The notes below the pieces were generated by a model. That model ran no database searches and was not told the origin of the DNA. It worked only from the letters and a program-made list of their open reading frames with translations. Made by a program: the position numbers and the translations under genes. 64,000 bases of DNA. Origin: Hymenobacter crusticola (GTDB taxonomy: Bacteria; Bacteroidota; Bacteroidia; Cytophagales; Hymenobacteraceae). Position 1 is the first letter of the stretch; the number at the start of each line of letters is the position of its first letter. The stretch covers positions 172,634 through 236,633 of the forward strand of contig NZ_MTSE01000009.1 in assembly GCF_002154225.1 (NCBI RefSeq). The letters are read 5' to 3'. Below, piece after piece: positions 60,487 to 64,000 of this stretch.

Positions 60487-61467
60487 TTAGGGCATAATCA
60501 CCGGCGAGCTAGCCTTCTGCCGTGCGGCATACGCTTCCTGCTTCGGGAACTCCCCGCCCGGCGTGAGCCAGTCGAGTACGGCCATGCGGATGGAGATGCC
60601 GTTTTCAACTTGGTTGGTGATCAGACTGCGCTCGTAGTCCATGACGGCGTCGCACAGTTCGACCCCCCGATTCACGGGGCCTGGGTGCATGATATAGAGG
60701 CCCTTGTCGCGGATTTCTGCCAGCCGGGCGGTGGTAATGCCGTAGACCCGGTGGTATTCGCGGACGCTGGGAAAAAACTGCACGTCTTGGCGCTCCATCT
60801 GCACGCGAAGCAAGTAGACCACATCAGGCGCCCAGGCCATAGCCGCCTCATAGTCGGTGAAGCGGGGGATGGTTGCCGGGACATACTTGGGCACCAACGA
60901 GCCTGGACCTAGGTAAGCGACTTCGACGCCCAGCTTTTGCAACAGGGTGCTGGTAGAGCGCGCGACGCGGGAGTGAAGGATATCGCCGATAATAAGGACT
61001 TTTTTGCCCCTAGGGTCGGGGAATTTTTCCCTGATAGTGAAGGCGTCCAGCAGGGCCTGGGTGGGATGCTCATGCGCCCCATCGCCGGCATTGATGACCG
61101 ACGCCGTAGTTTGACGGGCAATCATGCCGGGGAGGCCGGGGTGACTGTGGCGGACGACGATGTAGTCGGTGCGCATGGCTTGGAGCGTCTCAATCGTCTC
61201 GCGCACCGACTCGCCTTTGGTGATAGAGGAGTGGGCGACGTCGAAATTCGTTACCTCCGCCGAGAGGCGTTTGGCCGCAACCTCGAAGGAGGAGTGCGTC
61301 CGGGTGCTGGCCTCGTAGAACAGCATGAGCACGGACTTGCCCTCGAGGGCAGGGATTTTCTTCACCGAGTGGGTGAATAATTTTTTGAAGGACGTGGATT
61401 GGTCGAGCAGGAACTCGATTTCCTCACGGTGAAGGGATGCGATGTCGAGGAGGTCTTTACGTGCCAT
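60487..61467 (-). CDS. pyrB: aspartate carbamoyltransferase, catalytic subunit
   Basis: A 326-residue enzyme that makes carbamoyl-aspartate. The carbamoyl phosphate motif reads FYEASTRTHSSFE (S54-T-R-T57); it keeps the essential arginine R56 but has His where most relatives have the second Arg. HPTQALLDAFTIRE and the HPGPVNRGVE block (aspartate loop) are present. No pyrI is adjacent, so it is likely an unregulated trimer. First gene of pyrB-pyrC. Confidence 0.95.
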   Translation of the reverse strand: MARKDLLDIASLHREEIEFLLDQSTSFKKLFTHSVKKIPALEGKSVLMLFYEASTRTHSSFEVAAKRLSAEVTNFDVAHSSITKGESVRETIETLQAMRTDYIVVRHSHPGLPGMIARQTTASVINAGDGAHEHPTQALLDAFTIREKFPDPRGKKVLIIGDILHSRVARSTSTLLQKLGVEVAYLGPGSLVPKYVPATIPRFTDYEAAMAWAPDVVYLLRVQMERQDVQFFPSVREYHRVYGITTARLAEIRDKGLYIMHPGPVNRGVELCDAVMDYERSLITNQVENGISIRMAVLDWLTPGGEFPKQEAYAARQKASSPVIMP

Positions 61468-61655
61468 ACCGAAGGTGGGAAAAAGTGAGGTTGTCTAGCT
61501 AAAACGGATAGTGGGGAGTCTGATCTTCCATAGCCCATGACGGAGAAACGAGCTGCCGGGGTGAGCCGAGGCGATGGTGGCAGCAGCCACGGTTGGGGGT
61601 GGGATTATTGGTGTCCATGGGCGGTGGAGTTTGAGTTTAGCGTTCGAAGTATGCA

Positions 61656-61847
61656 CTACGAGTTGGCTATGGGGCGGTAGTCGACGAACTCAATGGGCAT
61701 AAAAAAACCGTTTCGAAATCCGAAACGGTAGCGGGGCAACACCAGAAAAATAATGGAAATACCAAATGCGAAATCGAGAAAATCGATGATGGCGAAGACC
61801 TTACGGCCCTCTCGCGGTTCCTTGCCGAGCAGGGTCCCACGCTTCAT
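61656..61847 (-). CDS. small hydrophobic protein with an internal terminator, or small RNA
   Basis: A 63-residue ORF, MKRGTLLGKEPREGRKVF..., with one hydrophobic helix (AIIDFLDFAFGISIIFLVL). A hairpin and T-run (61701-61729) lie inside its 3' part and would stop transcription before the stop codon. So either a truncated protein ending before the hairpin or a ~160-nt RNA (from near 61870) is more likely than the full ORF. Confidence 0.4.
   Translation of the reverse strand: MKRGTLLGKEPREGRKVFAIIDFLDFAFGISIIFLVLPRYRFGFRNGFFMPIEFVDYRPIANS
61701..61729 (-). terminator. intrinsic terminator inside the small ORF
   Basis: ACCGTTTCG / CGAAACGGT (61707-61715 with 61721-61729), followed on the - strand by TTTTTTT. 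Confidence 0.7.
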
Positions 61848-61875
61848 CAACAGATTTTTTGGTTGAAGCATAATG

Positions 61876-61883
61876 CAAAGCTA
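61876..61883 (-). promoter_or_regulatory. -7 promoter element of the small RNA/ORF
   Basis: On the - strand TAGCTTTG fits TAnnTTTG exactly. With the terminator at 61701 it defines a short transcript. No clear -33 TTG is seen. Confidence 0.45.
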
Positions 61884-62029
61884 CGGCATTGTTACCTATC
61901 CTTTAAGTATGTTAAGTAAGAATTTCTGTTGAGGCGAACGTAGGTATTGCGAACAAACGAGCAAAGAACCTTGGATTCAATGTGCTATGCAGAAGCATTT
62001 CGGGCCAATTGATACCCTAGACCTCGGTT

Positions 62030-62175
62030 GGAAGTTGGGCCCTGGAAGTTATACGGGCGGCTTGGGGTAGGGCCTTATTGAAAGACTCTCTGCGCTTTGA
62101 TATGGACGCGCTCTTCGCCTTCCGGTGGGTCTCCGAAAGGAGCCGCCCGTGTAACTCCAGTATCCAACTTTCAGC
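62030..62175. mobile_element. MITE-like element or structured RNA with long inverted repeats
   Basis: 62030-62064 pairs with 62137-62175 as an imperfect ~35-bp stem: AAGTTGG, then TGG-AGTTA, then ACGGGCGGCT on the left, with the complementary AGCCGCCCGTGTAACTCCA and CCAACTTTC on the right. About 70 bases lie between. No ORF inside. Target-site duplications are not obvious. Confidence 0.4.
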
Positions 62176-62473
62176 TAGGGCCACGGGTACTTACTACTTA
62201 GAGTATCGTGCTGCAAATGTGTAGAAACCGTGGGGTCTTTTTTCAAACGGTTTCTGCGCAGGTTTAGACCTAGCAAAATCAAGCTAAAAACGCCGCTTTC
62301 TAAGCCTGATGTTAGCACTCTTTTTTGCGCACTGCTAATGGTGGTGTTTGTCGCCTCACGCGCTACCTTGCGTCTAGTACCATTTCTGGCCCCGCTCGCT
62401 AGTCGCGTCTTTTTGCGTGGTGGCGGGGTCTCCTCCTACCTGCCTTCTTCCCTCAGAAGTGAGCGGCTCCTCT

Positions 62474-63598
62474 ATGGCGACCAAAGCCTTGTATCCTGTT
62501 GGCGTCGCCCACGCCAATAACTTTGACTTCATCCGGGTGCTGTTGGCCACCGCCGTCGTCTTTTGCCATAGCTATGGCGTCTATGATGGCACCATTGAGC
62601 GCGACCCGCTGTGGCGCTGGTCAGGCCATCAGCTCAGTGTGGGCACCGCGGCCATCAACTTCTTTTTTGCCATTAGTGGCTTTCTGGTGAGTCAAAGCTG
62701 GACCCGCGAGCCGCACTACTTGCGTTTTCTGCAGAAGCGGGTCCTGCGCATCTACCCGGGCTTCGTGGCTGTGTGCCTGCTCGAGGCCCTGCTGTTCGGG
62801 CCGTTGGGCCGCGGCTGGCCGCCCGCTTTCCGCGCCTACTGGTCGGAGGTCGGGATACGTGGGTTCCTCTTTCGCACGGCCACCTTGCGCGAACCGATTC
62901 TGCCGCCCACCTTGCTGCAACTGCCCATCCCCAACTTCCTCAACGCTTCCCTCTGGTCAATCTCCTATGAGTTTGTGTGCTACCAGCTCATTGCCCTGGC
63001 GGCGGTGCTGGGGGCTTGGACCAAGCCCGCACGGATCCTGTGGCTATTTCTGGGGCTTCTAGTGCTTAACATCGGCCATTACCCGGTCTACCAACTTTAC
63101 AATGTCGCCGGCACCCTAGACCCGCACCTGCTCCCGTACTACCCAGCCCTGTACGCCGAGCGCTTGCTCACGCTGGAACACCTGCTTCTGCCCTTCACGG
63201 CGGGCATGTGTTGCTATGCCTATCGGCACCATCTTCCACGCTCCCGCTGGGGGCTGCTGCTTTCGCTGCTCGCATTAGCGGGGACGCTGCGCACGGGCGT
63301 AGGGTTCGAAATCGCCCAAGCTGTGTTTGGCGTCTATGTGCTCTTGTACGTCAGCTTGCAGCAGCGTGTGACCTTCCCGCGGTTTGCCCAATTTGGCGAT
63401 TTTTCCTATGGTATTTATTTGTATGGCTGGCCGCTGCTGCAACTCGTGCTGCTCTACGCCCAGGGCCACCTAACAGTCGGGGGAGTGTTTGGGTGCACGA
63501 TGGCGCTGGTCGTGCCGGTGGCGGCCTTGAGCTGGCACCTTGTTGAAAAGCCCTTTCTGCGTTTCAAGAGCTTTCCGGTGCTACCACTCCGGTCCTAA
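62474..63598 (+). CDS. acyltransferase 3 (OafA/YrhL type) membrane protein
   Basis: A 374-residue inner-membrane O-acyltransferase with about ten hydrophobic segments. FDFIRVLLATAVVFCHSYGVYD carries the catalytic-type His, RFLQKRVLRIYPGF the conserved R-x-x-R-I-x-P, and FGDFSYGIYLYGWPLLQLV the C-terminal signature. It transfers acyl groups onto surface polysaccharides. I start at MATKALYPVG (62474); the longer frame upstream is not conserved-looking. Confidence 0.85.
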   Translation: MATKALYPVGVAHANNFDFIRVLLATAVVFCHSYGVYDGTIERDPLWRWSGHQLSVGTAAINFFFAISGFLVSQSWTREPHYLRFLQKRVLRIYPGFVAVCLLEALLFGPLGRGWPPAFRAYWSEVGIRGFLFRTATLREPILPPTLLQLPIPNFLNASLWSISYEFVCYQLIALAAVLGAWTKPARILWLFLGLLVLNIGHYPVYQLYNVAGTLDPHLLPYYPALYAERLLTLEHLLLPFTAGMCCYAYRHHLPRSRWGLLLSLLALAGTLRTGVGFEIAQAVFGVYVLLYVSLQQRVTFPRFAQFGDFSYGIYLYGWPLLQLVLLYAQGHLTVGGVFGCTMALVVPVAALSWHLVEKPFLRFKSFPVLPLRS

Positions 63599-63820
63599 CC
63601 TGCACGCCGCCGCAAGAGCGCGGCTACTGCACCTCAAGCGAGCGGGCATGCAAGCTAGGACAGAATCTCCCCGTCTCAACGGCTTCGAAAACCACGTTTC
63701 CGGAACCGTTAAGAAATTTGGTGTTGCATAGCGAAGACGCGTACTGGAAGGCGGCTTGGATATTTTCCAACAGGACTACTTAAAGTGCCCCACGAGCGTA
63801 TTTTTCTCAACTGTCCCCTA

Positions 63821-63895
63821 CTATAGCGTCCCCTTCTTCGTCGAGCATGCCAGTGTCTTGCCAACGTGACCCAGCCCGATAAAGCCGATGTTCAT
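63821..63895 (-). pseudogene. N-terminal stub of an NAD(P)-binding dehydrogenase
   Basis: A 24-codon ORF reading MNIGFIGLGHVGKTLACSTK then KGTL and stop. GFIGLGHVG is the dinucleotide-binding fingerprint of the 3-hydroxyisobutyrate / 6-phosphogluconate dehydrogenase family. Nothing of the rest follows in any frame, so this is a fragment. Confidence 0.55.
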
Positions 63896-64000
63896 GGGAA
63901 TCATAGTAGTGGTCTTGAGAGAAACGAAGTCGCTTGCCCAGCCTAGGTGACTTGATGTGAGTATCAGCGGCGGCTACGGGTGGTCAGCTACCGGGGAAAT

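Noticed and set aside
1..64000. CRISPR arrays, rRNA and tRNA genes
   Set aside because: No regularly spaced repeats, and no tRNA T-loop/anticodon-type folds or rRNA segments were seen by eye; a tRNAscan/Infernal run would settle it.

Overview
The window looks like chromosomal DNA from a Hymenobacter-like member of the Bacteroidota (Cytophagales). Supporting signs are a type IX secretion (Por/T9SS) C-terminal sorting domain, TonB-dependent receptors with carboxypeptidase-regulatory-like N termini, starts without Shine-Dalgarno sites, TAnnTTTG-type -7 promoter elements, a fused transaldolase/phosphoglucose isomerase, and a fairly high G+C content. CTAG, a tetranucleotide usually avoided in bacteria, is abundant here as CCTAGG, ACCTAGGT and GCTAGC. 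I saw no rRNA, tRNA, CRISPR array or intact insertion sequence.

Layout. 1-1340: end of a T9SS-exported protein. 1.4-5.8 kb: surface-glycan genes (pseB, an FkbH-like HAD protein, a family 4 glycosyltransferase). 6-8 kb: ffh and a guanine deaminase, followed by a candidate sigma-54 small RNA. 8.3-16 kb: plant-polysaccharide genes (YetA/PL26-like lyase, DUF6250 protein, GH51 arabinofuranosidase) with several small proteins between them. 16.2-21.4 kb: pentose-phosphate/glycolysis genes (tal-pgi fusion, tkt). 21.7-33.8 kb: housekeeping and signalling genes (DnaQ-like exonuclease with a cNMP/CBS/nucleotidyltransferase protein, DUF2256, methyltransferase, anmK, thioesterase, DinB, pdhB, TPR lipoprotein, PspC, GT2, ybaB).

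33.9-49 kb is an accessory stretch: an integrase stub, a stress-type cluster (alpha/beta hydrolase, DJ-1/PfpI, ABM monooxygenase, Crp/Fnr regulator, DUF4267, cupin), a six-hairpin glycosidase-like lipoprotein, a metal-type TonB receptor with a cysteine-rich small protein, an AraC regulator, an SDR and an NTF2-like protein. Two genes in the stress cluster carry the same composite TGTGA-N6-TCACA-N7-TGTGA site, and the neighbouring Crp/Fnr protein has a CRP-type recognition helix, so a local regulon is likely.

49-56.2 kb looks like a phytate-utilisation locus: beta-propeller phytase, beta-helix lipoprotein and TonB receptor in one operon, with a membrane TPR/HTH regulator upstream and a direct-repeat operator candidate. 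56.4-56.9 kb holds decayed mobile-element genes (serine recombinase, transposase tail). 57-61.5 kb holds purE-purK and pyrB-pyrC. The window ends with a small RNA or small ORF, a MITE-like inverted repeat, an acyltransferase-3 membrane protein and a dehydrogenase stub.
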